A stretch of 54,690 nt of DNA from Cytophagaceae bacterium (GTDB taxonomy: Bacteria; Bacteroidota; Bacteroidia; Cytophagales; Spirosomataceae). The stretch is from NCBI GenBank assembly GCA_017984215.1, contig JAGOAA010000008.1, positions 2,066 to 56,755 on the forward strand. Direction: 5' to 3'. Position 1 is the first letter of the stretch; each line of letters starts with the position of its first letter. The position numbers and the translations under genes are program-made. This document shows, piece after piece, positions 44,184-52,711 of the stretch. The notes under the pieces are model-generated. The model saw only the letters and a program-made list of their open reading frames with translations. It searched no databases and was not told the DNA's origin.

Positions 44184-44930
44184 ATGAAGTTATTTTCTCC
44201 GTTGACCTGGTTCGGCTTACATTCCCAAGATGAACGCGAGAAACACCTTTATAAATCTGTCAAACACCTTATAGGGGCTAATCCGTCTAATCTAGAATTA
44301 TACCGATTAGCCTTTTTGCATGCCTCCGCATCCCGCGAATCTGCTTCAAAGTCCTACAAAGAATCCAACGAGCGTTTGGAATTCCTAGGAGACTCCGTAT
44401 TGGGGATGATCACCGCAGCCTATTTATTCAGAAAATTCCCATTCAAAGACGAAGGATTCCTAACCGAAATACGTTCTCGGATGGTCAGTCGGGAATCACT
44501 GAATGTGCTTGGGAGAAAATTAGGCCTCGAAGAGGTGATTGAATACGAAAACCAACGCAAGACATCGCTTTCACGTTCAAGCATGTATGGAGACGCATTG
44601 GAAGCATTTATAGGTGCAGTCTATTTGGACAAGGGTTTTGGTTTTACTCAAAAATTCATCACACAAAAGATACTTACCCAGTATTTCGATTTAGACACTG
44701 TGGTTCAGAATAATCCGAACTTCAAATCCATTCTCATCGAATGGGCACAGAAAGAAGGCAAAAAAGTCCAATTTACGCTGGACGAGGAAGGTGTGCACCA
44801 CGATAAAGAATTTACAGCATTCGTACTCTTAGAAAACGAGAAAATCGCCGAAGGTAAAGGTTATTCCAAGAAAAAAGCTGAGCAAAATGCGGCTATGAAA
44901 GCTTGCGAAGCGCTAAAAATCAATCAATAA
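44184..44930 (+). CDS. rnc: Ribonuclease III
   Basis: 248 residues. The RNase III signature NERLEFLGDSVLGMI with catalytic acids and GDALEAFIGAVYLDKGF is followed by a C-terminal dsRNA-binding domain (SILIEWAQKEGKKVQFTLDEEG ... GKGYSKKKAEQNAAMKAC). It cuts double-stranded rRNA precursors and other duplexes. The roughly 20-residue N-terminal extension is usual in this phylum. Part of acpP-fabF-rnc. Confidence 0.95.
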   Translation: MKLFSPLTWFGLHSQDEREKHLYKSVKHLIGANPSNLELYRLAFLHASASRESASKSYKESNERLEFLGDSVLGMITAAYLFRKFPFKDEGFLTEIRSRMVSRESLNVLGRKLGLEEVIEYENQRKTSLSRSSMYGDALEAFIGAVYLDKGFGFTQKFITQKILTQYFDLDTVVQNNPNFKSILIEWAQKEGKKVQFTLDEEGVHHDKEFTAFVLLENEKIAEGKGYSKKKAEQNAAMKACEALKINQ

Positions 44931-44934
44931 GCGT

Positions 44935-45819
44935 ATGAAACCGAACATTTTCTTACATTACTGGAACCAAGAAGGTCAAACCCTAAGTTTCCAAGAAGTT
45001 CTTTCGCTCGATTGCGATCCGATGATTCTTGCCACCATTCAATCAGAACTATTGCAACAATTAACGAGCGAAGCTATCGTGGAGAAGTTGCCCAACTTTG
45101 ATTGGTCAAATCTGCGTATGCAAGAAAAATGGAATTCCATTGCACAAACACTTCTAATGCAAGTTCAATTGCCCGAGCAAATTTGGCTCGATTGGATTCA
45201 AGCATTGGGAGGCCAAAATGAAGTAACTTATCCCGAAGTACCAAGTTTCGCAGATTTATTAAACGCTGAGGTATTTTTTGAGCGCCCATCAGATTCCCTG
45301 GAAGATTTACCTGAGGAGGAAGAAGTGACTTTGGAAGCAGCAATGACAGCTACGATTGAAATCGAAGAAAATGACCTACAAGCAGTGGCTTGGGAGGATT
45401 CTGAACTTGCATTAGCGACCCAAACAACACCTGATTATTTTGAGGTATCCCATGAATTACCCGACCTGAGTGAAATAAGCCCAGAAGAAGTTAAAACGCA
45501 AAGCATTCAAGAAATGTTAGCGGATTCAAAAGAAGAAAAAGTGCTTGACACCATTCAAGTAGACGATCATTCCTTGAAGAACTTGGTTGCCAATCAAATG
45601 ACCTCTTCGCTCGCTGAAAGTATTTCTTTATTTCAGCGACTAAATTTCATCCAAGAATTATTTGATGGAAATGCTGAACAGTTCAGCCAATTCATTGAAT
45701 TTATCGATTTTGAAGCAAGTCCGGCCAACTGGAAAAGTGCAATTGCGGAGCGCTTTGACTTTCCAGAATCCGCTGCTTCACAAGAGTTAATGTTACTCAT
45801 CGAACGAAAATTCAGTTAA
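44935..45819 (+). CDS. Unknown acidic protein downstream of rnc
   Basis: 294 residues, not recognised. There is no signal peptide or membrane segment. The N-terminal 100 residues look folded (NIFLHYWNQEGQTLSFQEVLSL ... PEQIWLDWIQALG). The middle (about 105-200) is strongly acidic and probably flexible (PEEEEVTLEAAMTATIEIEENDLQAV). The last 90 residues, SLFQRLNFIQELFDGNAEQFSQFIEFIDF ... KSAIAERFDF, look like a helical domain. Start is four bases after rnc, so co-transcription is likely. The terminators behind it mark the operon end. Confidence 0.7.
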   Translation: MKPNIFLHYWNQEGQTLSFQEVLSLDCDPMILATIQSELLQQLTSEAIVEKLPNFDWSNLRMQEKWNSIAQTLLMQVQLPEQIWLDWIQALGGQNEVTYPEVPSFADLLNAEVFFERPSDSLEDLPEEEEVTLEAAMTATIEIEENDLQAVAWEDSELALATQTTPDYFEVSHELPDLSEISPEEVKTQSIQEMLADSKEEKVLDTIQVDDHSLKNLVANQMTSSLAESISLFQRLNFIQELFDGNAEQFSQFIEFIDFEASPANWKSAIAERFDFPESAASQELMLLIERKFS

Positions 45820-45840
45820 CTGATTTTCATTATCAGTTTT
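45818..45840 (+). terminator. Weak terminator after the acidic protein gene
   Basis: AACTGA/TCAGTT around a 9-base loop, followed by TT-C-TTTT. It overlaps the stop codon and stands just upstream of the stronger hairpin at 45862. Confidence 0.4.
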
Positions 45841-45861
45841 CTTTTGCGGTAAACAACAATC

Positions 45862-45904
45862 ATGAGCTAGTTTCAAGAAAAAAAACTTGAAACAGCTCAT
45901 TTTT
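45862..45904 (+). terminator. Strong terminator hairpin overlapping the next gene's start
   Basis: ATGAGCT, one bulged A, GTTTCAAG, an A8 loop, then CTTGAAAC and AGCTCAT: 15 perfect base pairs with one bulge, followed by TTTT. It should end the acpP-fabF-rnc transcript. The TTG start of the following gene (45887) lies within the 3' arm. Confidence 0.8.
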
Positions 45905-47788
45905 ATTTGTTTGCTCCTCCCCTATGTGATTTGCGCCCAACAATCCGCAGAACTGACCGAGGAAAAACAAGGGATACTCACCTATTACAATCAAAATCCA
46001 ATCGATATCAACGAAGCAAGCGCAGCAGAGTTGTTGGCGATGGGTGTTTTACAAAACCAACAAATAGCGTCTTTTATTGACCATCGTAAACACGTTGGTA
46101 AATTCCTATCCTTATATGAACTACAAACAATCCCATTGTGGGATATCCCTACACTTCGGGCTATTCAAACACTATTCATTTGTCGAATAAATCCACCGCG
46201 CTGGTATGTATCAGAAAACACCAAGCAACAAATCATCTTACGCATCGAAAGAACACTTGAGCAAAAAAACGGATTTTCGCCTCCCACGACAAGAAGTAAA
46301 GTTCGTTTTACAGGTAATCCGTACAACACGTTGTTTCGTTATCGGGGTACATGGAATAGCCACCTTCGGGCAGGCATCTTAAGTTCAAAAGATGCCGGAG
46401 AGCAACATTACCATGATTTCACTAGCGCTTTTGTTGAATTAAAAGACACGAGAGGCAACTTTAAATTGATTCTAGGCGACTTTATCAACCAATGGGGCCA
46501 AGGACTTGTGCAATCGGGTTCTTTCTCCTTAGGCAAGAGTTATGAAAGCATTCGCGCCACTCAAAAGTTTCATGGGGGTGCGATGGCTTATACCTCGTCT
46601 GGGGAGTCTGAATTTTACCGTGGCATCAATGTACAAGCAACGTTCCGCCAAATGCAAGTGCAGGGCTTTTTTTCCACTCGGAAAAAAGACCTCATACTTT
46701 CCAAAGACAGCAGCTATTTTCGATCCTTCCAATTCGATGGTTTGCACCGCACTGCAACGGAAATTGGCCAACAAAATAGACTCAAGGAACTCGCCACAGG
46801 CATTCATTTGCGCTATCAAGGAAAACAGATGGAATGGTCAGTAGCACAGACAATTACGCGCTGGAATTATCCCTTTATGCCGAGTAATCCCTTGGATTGG
46901 CGAGGCAATGCGCTCATGAACACTTCACTTAGTTATATCAGGCAATTCGGAAATGTTCGACTTTCTGGTGAAGTGGCTCACGCGGCTCCCAAAGCCTGGG
47001 CATCGATTCATGCCATGTCATGGGCAATTAATAAAAAAACAGATGTTTCCGGCATTATACGGGTGTATCAATCAGGCTATTTCAGCCCCATGGCAAATGC
47101 AATAAGTGAGAGTTCAAACAATAAAAATGAATGGGGTTTATTCTTTGGGCATCAATACCAACGATCGAAATATCAACGTATTTCGAGTTACATCGATATA
47201 TTTCAGTTCCCAAAAGCTAGTTCCAGTCAATGGGCTTCGGAAAAGCTAGGTTGGGAACTATTAAGCCGATTTCAATGGGACAGAAGAAAGCAGGGACAAT
47301 ATTTTGCCCAATTAAAATGGACGCATAAAAACCTGACAAGCCCCACTTCTCCACACGATTTATATCAAGGAAGTATCGATTGGCACAAACCATTGTTTCG
47401 ATTCGAGTGGCATAGTCGAATCATGTGGACGCACATACAATCAAAAGAACAAAACGAATCAGGTTACTTATGGCTAAATGATATTGAATACCATATTAAA
47501 AGATTCAAGGTACAATTGCGAACCGCATGGATTTGGTCCGGGAGTTATGACACCCGACTCTATGCCTATGAACCCAGTTTACCCTTCGCATTTCTACTGC
47601 CCGCCTATTATGACCCCAGCACGCGCAACCTGTGCTTGATTGAATACAAAGGACTAAAGCAAGTATCCATTGCTCTGAAAATAGCAAGAACCGACTACTT
47701 CCAAAAAGAGGTAATCGGTTCCAGCTTAGATGCCATCGCAGCATCACATAAAACAGACGTTGGGCTACAAGTAGCCTATATTCCTTAA
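45887..47788 (+). CDS. Helix-hairpin-helix protein with beta-rich C-terminal region
   Basis: 633 residues. A signal peptide (KQLIFICLLLPYVICAQQ) is followed by a ComEA-like helix-hairpin-helix region (IDINEASAAELLAMGVLQNQQIASFIDHRKHVGKFLSLYELQTI, about 38-80). The long remainder has aromatic amphipathic strands resembling an outer-membrane barrel (FRYRGTWNSHLRAGIL, IMWTHIQSKEQNESGYLWL). The start must be TTG at 45887: an in-frame TGA is at 45863 and no later Met precedes the signal peptide. Function unknown; this pairing of HhH and beta domain is seen in Bacteroidota. Its end interlocks with the kdsA stop. Confidence 0.75.
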   Translation: MKQLIFICLLLPYVICAQQSAELTEEKQGILTYYNQNPIDINEASAAELLAMGVLQNQQIASFIDHRKHVGKFLSLYELQTIPLWDIPTLRAIQTLFICRINPPRWYVSENTKQQIILRIERTLEQKNGFSPPTTRSKVRFTGNPYNTLFRYRGTWNSHLRAGILSSKDAGEQHYHDFTSAFVELKDTRGNFKLILGDFINQWGQGLVQSGSFSLGKSYESIRATQKFHGGAMAYTSSGESEFYRGINVQATFRQMQVQGFFSTRKKDLILSKDSSYFRSFQFDGLHRTATEIGQQNRLKELATGIHLRYQGKQMEWSVAQTITRWNYPFMPSNPLDWRGNALMNTSLSYIRQFGNVRLSGEVAHAAPKAWASIHAMSWAINKKTDVSGIIRVYQSGYFSPMANAISESSNNKNEWGLFFGHQYQRSKYQRISSYIDIFQFPKASSSQWASEKLGWELLSRFQWDRRKQGQYFAQLKWTHKNLTSPTSPHDLYQGSIDWHKPLFRFEWHSRIMWTHIQSKEQNESGYLWLNDIEYHIKRFKVQLRTAWIWSGSYDTRLYAYEPSLPFAFLLPAYYDPSTRNLCLIEYKGLKQVSIALKIARTDYFQKEVIGSSLDAIAASHKTDVGLQVAYIP

Positions 47789-48594
47789 ACGATCGCTTCG
47801 CGAACTTTCAATAATTTCTCTAATAAACCTTCCAATTGATCCAAAGGAAGCATGTTGGCACCATCGGATTTAGCAATAGATGGGTTAGGATGCGTTTCGA
47901 TAAATAAACCATCCGCACCTACAGCAATTGCTGCTTTCGCGATTGTTTCAATCAAGGCTGGTTGGCCCCCCGTTACACCACTCCCTTGATTAGGGCGCTG
48001 TAAAGAGTGCGTACAATCCATAATGACCGGTACGCCAAAATTCGCCATTTCAGGCAGATTGCGGTAGTCAACGACTAAATCACCGTATCCAAATGAATTA
48101 CCACGGTCCGTTAAATACACCTGTGCTTGCGGATTTTCATGCATAACCTTCTCTACCGCGAATTTCATCGATGCACCAGACATAAATTGACCCTTCTTAA
48201 TATTCACTGCCTTGCCTGTTTGCGCAGCAGCGGCTAATAAGTCGGTCTGCCGACAAAGGAATGCCGGAATCTGCAACACATCCACATAGGCAGCAGCCAT
48301 TGCCGCTTCAGCACTCTCATGAATATCCGTAACAGTAGGTAAGTTATAATGAGCACCCACCTCTTTCAAAATTTCCAAAGCTTTGATATCACCAATTCCC
48401 GTAAAAGAATCAATTTTTGTCCGATTGGCTTTGCGATATGAACCCTTGAAAATAAAGGGAATTCCCATCGATTTGGTGATTCCGTCAATGCGCTCAGCGA
48501 TTTCGAAGGCTAAGTCCCGACTTTCGATGGCACAACTACCAGCCATCAAGAAGAATGGCCCTTTTCCTAAACTTTCAATCGTGGGTAAAGTCAT
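47785..48594 (-). CDS. kdsA: 3-deoxy-8-phosphooctulonate (KDO-8-P) synthase, metal-dependent type
   Basis: 269 residues. It condenses PEP with arabinose-5-P for the KDO sugar of lipopolysaccharide. FLMAGSCAIESRDLA has Cys at the position that is Asn in E. coli KdsA; with the His of DCTHSLQRP, the Glu of FIETHPNP and the Asp of AKSDGANML this gives the full ligand set of the metal-dependent class. FKGSYRKANRT binds PEP, though FKASFDKANRS is the commoner form. It is the last gene of mlaF-murB-kdsA. Confidence 0.94.
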   Translation of the reverse strand: MTLPTIESLGKGPFFLMAGSCAIESRDLAFEIAERIDGITKSMGIPFIFKGSYRKANRTKIDSFTGIGDIKALEILKEVGAHYNLPTVTDIHESAEAAMAAAYVDVLQIPAFLCRQTDLLAAAAQTGKAVNIKKGQFMSGASMKFAVEKVMHENPQAQVYLTDRGNSFGYGDLVVDYRNLPEMANFGVPVIMDCTHSLQRPNQGSGVTGGQPALIETIAKAAIAVGADGLFIETHPNPSIAKSDGANMLPLDQLEGLLEKLLKVREAIV

Positions 48595-48595
48595 A

Positions 48596-49636
48596 TTATA
48601 AAATGTTTACTTCAGTCTCTAAAACGACACCGAATTTTTCTAAAATCGATTTCTTAATTTGCTCTGAGAGCATTTGAATTTCATTGCCTTTGGCATGACC
48701 ATAATTCACAAGCACCAAAGCCTGTTTGGCATGCACACCCGCATCTCCTGAACGATAACCTTTCCAACCTGCTTGCTCGATTAACCAACCTGCCGGAAAT
48801 TTAATCATCGAACTTCCTTCCACCGGGTAATGTGGAATATTCGGATAGCCTTTAATCAATTCTGCAGCAGCCTCAGCCGATAAGGTAGGATTTTTAAAGA
48901 AACTCCCCGAGTTTCCAATTTCTTTCGGATCCGGCAATTTGCTTTGGCGAATTTCAATCACTGCATTCGCAACATCGCTAATTCCAGGGTTTACAATACC
49001 TTTCTCAGCCAAAACCGATTGAATTGCCCCATAAGAAGTTTGAGGTTCAACCTGTTTATTTAATCGAAAACAAACGGCAGTAATTAAATATTGCCCTTTT
49101 CCTTCATGTTTGAAATAACTCTCACGATACCCAAATGCACAACGAGCAGTATCAAAACGCTCCAACTGCATGGTCGTTAAATTCAAGGCATCTAAATGAT
49201 CAAAGGTATCTTTGATTTCCACTCCATATGCTCCAATATTCTGCATAGGTGCCGCACCGACCGTTCCTGGAATCAATGACATATTCTCAATACCCGCCCA
49301 ATGGTGGTCTACCGCATAACAGACAAAATCATGCCAAACAACACCAGCACCCGCCTTCACCCAAATATGATCCGCATCCTCATCCACAACCTCTATCCCA
49401 TCCATTTGAATCTTGACAACCAAGGCTTCGATATCCTTTGTCAACAATAAATTACTCCCCCCACCTAAAAACAAATGCTTAACATGGGCGTAATTCCCTG
49501 TTTGAACAAGCTCAATGTATTCTTGCAAATGATTTATTTCAACAAAATAACGCGCTGAAACATCGATGCCAAATGTATTATAAGGCAGCATGGATACGTT
49601 TTCCAACACACGAGGAGCCGATTTAACCAAGGGCAT
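48596..49636 (-). CDS. murB: UDP-N-acetylenolpyruvoylglucosamine reductase
   Basis: 346 residues from the ATG at 49636 (MPLVKSAPRVLENVSMLPYNTFGIDVSARYF). The upstream extension of the frame overlaps mlaF and is not family-like. FAD binding HLFLGGGSNLLLT, then IPGTVGAAPMQNIGAYGVEIKDT, FGYRESYFKHEGKGQYLI (the Tyr loop of type I, E. coli-like MurB), SGSFFKNP with the catalytic Ser and a C-terminal Glu. It reduces the enolpyruvyl group to lactyl in peptidoglycan precursor synthesis. One base follows mlaF and one precedes kdsA, so these are one operon. Confidence 0.95.
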   Translation of the reverse strand: MPLVKSAPRVLENVSMLPYNTFGIDVSARYFVEINHLQEYIELVQTGNYAHVKHLFLGGGSNLLLTKDIEALVVKIQMDGIEVVDEDADHIWVKAGAGVVWHDFVCYAVDHHWAGIENMSLIPGTVGAAPMQNIGAYGVEIKDTFDHLDALNLTTMQLERFDTARCAFGYRESYFKHEGKGQYLITAVCFRLNKQVEPQTSYGAIQSVLAEKGIVNPGISDVANAVIEIRQSKLPDPKEIGNSGSFFKNPTLSAEAAAELIKGYPNIPHYPVEGSSMIKFPAGWLIEQAGWKGYRSGDAGVHAKQALVLVNYGHAKGNEIQMLSEQIKKSILEKFGVVLETEVNIL

Positions 49637-49637
49637 A

Positions 49638-50372
49638 TTAGGTAAGTTTGGTCGATAAAAATTCTTGCAAAGAAGGCTCCTCCGTCTGAAGTAGGTTCTG
49701 GTTGTTTCCTTCCCATACCTTTTTACCATCTTTTAAAAAGATAATGTATTCACCTAAACGCATCACAGAATTCATATCATGTGAAATAACGATGGTGGTA
49801 ATGTTAAATTCTTTGGTAATTTCTTGAATCAATAAATCAATTTTAACAGCAGTTAATGGATCCAAACCTGAATTGGGTTCATCACAAAAAAGGTATTTCG
49901 GATTCATCACAATCGCGCGTGCAATCCCAACACGCTTCTTCATTCCACCCGAAATATCAGAAGGCATCTGGTGAGCGGCAGCCTCTAATCCGACGCGCTG
50001 TAAACATAACATCGCACGGGTATTTTTTTCTTCAACCGATTGAGATGTTAGCGTATCCAATGGAAAGCGAACATTTTCCAAAACCGTTTTTGAATCGAAT
50101 AAAGCACCTCCTTGAAATAAAACGCCCATTTCACGACGAATGGCTTTTACGGTATCTTGGTCAGCTTTCAAGAAGTCGCGACCATCATAAAGGACTTGCC
50201 CCTGCTCAGGTTTCAAAATACCAATCATACACTTGAGAAGCACACTTTTTCCTGTTCCACTCCCCCCAATAACCATGTTGATTTTACCTGGCTGGAAACT
50301 TGCGTCTATACCATCCAAAACAACACGACCCTCAAATTCTTTGTGTATGTGCTTCAACTGAATCATATTCAA
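49638..50372 (-). CDS. mlaF: MlaF-like ABC transporter ATPase
   Basis: 244 residues. Walker A GGSGTGKSVLLKCMIG, Q-loop LFQGGALFDSKTV, signature DISGGMKKRVGIARAI, Walker B YLFCDEPNSGLD and the switch His (VISHD). GMKKR in the signature and the FQGGALFDS segment are typical of MlaF/Ttg2A-type lipid transporters. The MlaE permease is encoded 42 kb away at 6953-7684, so the complex is split. It heads an operon with murB and kdsA. Confidence 0.9.
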   Translation of the reverse strand: MNMIQLKHIHKEFEGRVVLDGIDASFQPGKINMVIGGSGTGKSVLLKCMIGILKPEQGQVLYDGRDFLKADQDTVKAIRREMGVLFQGGALFDSKTVLENVRFPLDTLTSQSVEEKNTRAMLCLQRVGLEAAAHQMPSDISGGMKKRVGIARAIVMNPKYLFCDEPNSGLDPLTAVKIDLLIQEITKEFNITTIVISHDMNSVMRLGEYIIFLKDGKKVWEGNNQNLLQTEEPSLQEFLSTKLT

Positions 50373-50462
50373 AATTAGCTATATTTTACGTAAAAACGGC
50401 ATGACAAATTTGTTTTTAACCGCAGAGAATTGTGTACCTTAGACCTATTAAACAACAATCCT

Positions 50463-51365
50463 ATGCTACTTATTATTATTGGCGCCTTGCTCCTATTAGC
50501 AAGTAAAACCATCGACAATCCCAACCTCGTTTTCGCTAAATTTGCCTCCCCTATTCGAAAGGTGGCCATCGTACTCATTGTACTAGGCGTTAGCAGTTCC
50601 ACCATCAAGCAAATTGATGCGGGTGAAGTTGGAGTTCAAAGTGTATTCGGAAAAGTATCCGATCGTACCCTATCCAGTGGTCTGAACTTCACAAACCCAC
50701 TGGCCAGCATCACAGTATTCGATGCAAAAACACAAAACTATACCATGTCGGCCGTTCATGACGAGGGCGACAAAGAGGGGGATGACGCTATTCGCGTGTT
50801 AACAGCGGATGGTTTGGAAGTCGTAGTTGACCTCACTGTTTTGTATCGTATTTTGCCTTCGCAAGCACCGACGATTTTAAAAGAAATTGGCCCGGACTAT
50901 AAAGACAAAGTTGTTCGCCCCATTACGCGGACGATGATTCGAGACAATGCGGTTTATTACGACGCAGTGGCTCTGTATTCATTAAAACGCAATGAATTCC
51001 AAACACGCATCTACAAGGATATCGAAAGTAATTTCAAAAAGCGTGGCTTGGTATTGGAGCAATTATTGATTCGTAATATCAATTTGCCTAATTCGGTGAA
51101 GCAGACGATTGAATCTAAAATCAATGCCGAACAAGATGCGCAGAAAATGCAATTTGTCTTGTTAAAAGAAAAGCAAGAGGCAGAACGGAAGCGTGTAGAA
51201 GCGCAAGGGATTGCCGATTACCAAAAAATCTTATCGACCGGATTAAGTGACAAACAATTGCAATATGAATCCATCATTGCACAGAAAGAGATTGCAAAAT
51301 CTCCCAATACCAAGGTTATCATTATGGGGAACAAATCAACCCCAATCATCTTAGGAAATAATTAA
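50463..51365 (+). CDS. Prohibitin/SPFH-domain membrane protein
   Basis: 300 residues from the ATG at 50463. The N-terminus is hydrophobic (LLIIIGALLLLASKTI, then a segment AIVLIVLGVSSS). The SPFH/band-7 domain follows (about 55-235), with QIDAGEVGVQSVFGKVSDRTLSSGLNF, VVVDLTVLYRILPSQ and RNINLPNSVKQTIESKINAEQDAQK, then a coiled-coil tail of Glu/Lys/Gln. It is likely a homolog of prohibitin/HflK-type scaffolds that organise membrane proteases or lipid domains. No FtsH or NfeD neighbour is present. Confidence 0.88.
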   Translation: MLLIIIGALLLLASKTIDNPNLVFAKFASPIRKVAIVLIVLGVSSSTIKQIDAGEVGVQSVFGKVSDRTLSSGLNFTNPLASITVFDAKTQNYTMSAVHDEGDKEGDDAIRVLTADGLEVVVDLTVLYRILPSQAPTILKEIGPDYKDKVVRPITRTMIRDNAVYYDAVALYSLKRNEFQTRIYKDIESNFKKRGLVLEQLLIRNINLPNSVKQTIESKINAEQDAQKMQFVLLKEKQEAERKRVEAQGIADYQKILSTGLSDKQLQYESIIAQKEIAKSPNTKVIIMGNKSTPIILGNN

Positions 51366-51366
51366 T

Positions 51367-51400
51367 AAAAAAAGGCTCCGAAAATTCGGAGCCTTTTTTT
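51367..51400. terminator. Bidirectional terminator between prohibitin and ribBA genes
   Basis: A run of seven A, GGCTCCGAA, loop AA, TTCGGAGCC and seven T: a perfect 9-base core extended by A/T pairs, usable on both strands. It lies between convergent genes; its end overlaps the ribBA stop codon. Confidence 0.9.
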
Positions 51401-52619
51401 ATTTCTTCAAAATGGTATGTCCCATTTTATCACGCTTGGTTTTTAGATAGGCCTCATTATGCGGATTCGATTGGATTTCAATTGGCAAAGATTCCACAAT
51501 CTCTAATCCATAACCCAATAGACCAGCCCGCTTTTTAGGATTATTCGAAATCAATTTGATTTTACGAATACCCAAATCACGTATAATTTGCGCTCCTACC
51601 CCATAATCACGCTCATCCATCGCAAAACCCAATTCCAAATTCGCTTCCACTGTATCTCTTCCTTGCTCTTGTAATTTATAGGCTTTTAATTTATTCAATA
51701 AGCCAATACCTCGGCCTTCTTGAAACATATATAACACAACGCCCTTTCCTGCTTTCTCCACCATTTCCATGGCTTTATGCAGTTGGCCACCGCAATCGCA
51801 CCGACAAGAACCAAATATATCGCCGGTTACACAAGAACTATGCACCCGAACCATTACCGGCTCATCGGCATCCCAAGTTCCCTTAATTAACGCTAAATGC
51901 GTATCACCCGTGTTTTTTTGCTTGTAAGCAATCAAATCAAAATGACCCCATTCCGTGGGCATATCCACACCAATTTCACGCTGAATCAGAGATTCTGTAG
52001 CCAAACGGTATTCAATCAAATCCTTGATTGTAACTAATTTCAAATCAAATTTATCTGCAATACGGCGCAAATCAGGCAAACGAGCCATCGAGCCATCCTC
52101 ATTCAATATTTCAATTAAAACACCCGATGGTTTAAATCCAGCGAGCTTAGCGAAATCCATCGATGCTTCTGTATGACCCGTCCGACGTAACACACCCTCT
52201 GTACGACTCTTTAACGGGAAAATATGACCAGGCCGACCTAAATCACTTGGGCGAGTATCCACATTCACTAAGGCTTGTATCGTTTTTGCACGATCTTGAG
52301 CCGAAATACCTGTGGTACAACCATGGCCCAACAAATCAACAGATACTGTGAAAGGAGTTTCGTGGGAGGTTGTATTTTGATCCACCATCATTTCTAAACC
52401 CAACTCGATGCAGCGCTCATTTGTCAACGAAACACACATGAGACCACGAGCCTCACGAATCATGAAATTAACAATCTCGGGAGTAATGGCCTCTGATGCA
52501 CAAATCAAATCTCCTTCGTTTTCCCGATTCTCATCATCGGCAACAATGATCATTTTACCTTGGCGAATATCTTCAATGGCATCCTCAATACGATCTAAGC
52601 GTATACTTTCCTCCTGCAT
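51399..52619 (-). CDS. ribBA: Bifunctional DHBP synthase/GTP cyclohydrolase II
   Basis: 406 residues from the ATG at 52619; an 18-residue upstream extension of the frame is not family-like and overlaps the promoter. The RibB half has [37 protein letters not shown] and [17 protein letters not shown]. The RibA half has [23 protein letters not shown] with the zinc Cys set and [17 protein letters not shown]. It makes two precursors of riboflavin. No other rib gene is near. Confidence 0.96.
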   Translation of the reverse strand: MQEESIRLDRIEDAIEDIRQGKMIIVADDENRENEGDLICASEAITPEIVNFMIREARGLMCVSLTNERCIELGLEMMVDQNTTSHETPFTVSVDLLGHGCTTGISAQDRAKTIQALVNVDTRPSDLGRPGHIFPLKSRTEGVLRRTGHTEASMDFAKLAGFKPSGVLIEILNEDGSMARLPDLRRIADKFDLKLVTIKDLIEYRLATESLIQREIGVDMPTEWGHFDLIAYKQKNTGDTHLALIKGTWDADEPVMVRVHSSCVTGDIFGSCRCDCGGQLHKAMEMVEKAGKGVVLYMFQEGRGIGLLNKLKAYKLQEQGRDTVEANLELGFAMDERDYGVGAQIIRDLGIRKIKLISNNPKKRAGLLGYGLEIVESLPIEIQSNPHNEAYLKTKRDKMGHTILKK

Positions 52620-52647
52620 GTTTGTTGTATTTTTTGAAACGAAAACA

Positions 52648-52655
52648 CAAAGGTA
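52648..52655 (-). promoter_or_regulatory. -7 element of ribBA
   Basis: TACCTTTG on the minus strand (plus strand CAAAGGTA) matches TAnnTTTG exactly, about 28 bases before the ribBA start. It is a mirror image of the element at 52680-52687. Confidence 0.5.
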
Positions 52656-52679
52656 AGCAGAAATAGTTCCCATTTTAGC

Positions 52680-52687
52680 TACCTTTG
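52680..52687 (+). promoter_or_regulatory. -7 element of the GldA-like gene
   Basis: TACCTTTG, an exact TAnnTTTG match, 24 bases before the ATG at 52712. Its -33 position falls between the two mirror-image elements and lacks TTTG. Confidence 0.5.
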
Positions 52688-52711
52688 TCAGATAAAATTA
52701 TAGAATCACGC

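Noticed and set aside
50373-50462. Promoter for mlaF at TAATTTTG close to its ATG
   Set aside because: The box ends only four bases before the start codon with no TTTG upstream at the right distance, so a start point there is unlikely.
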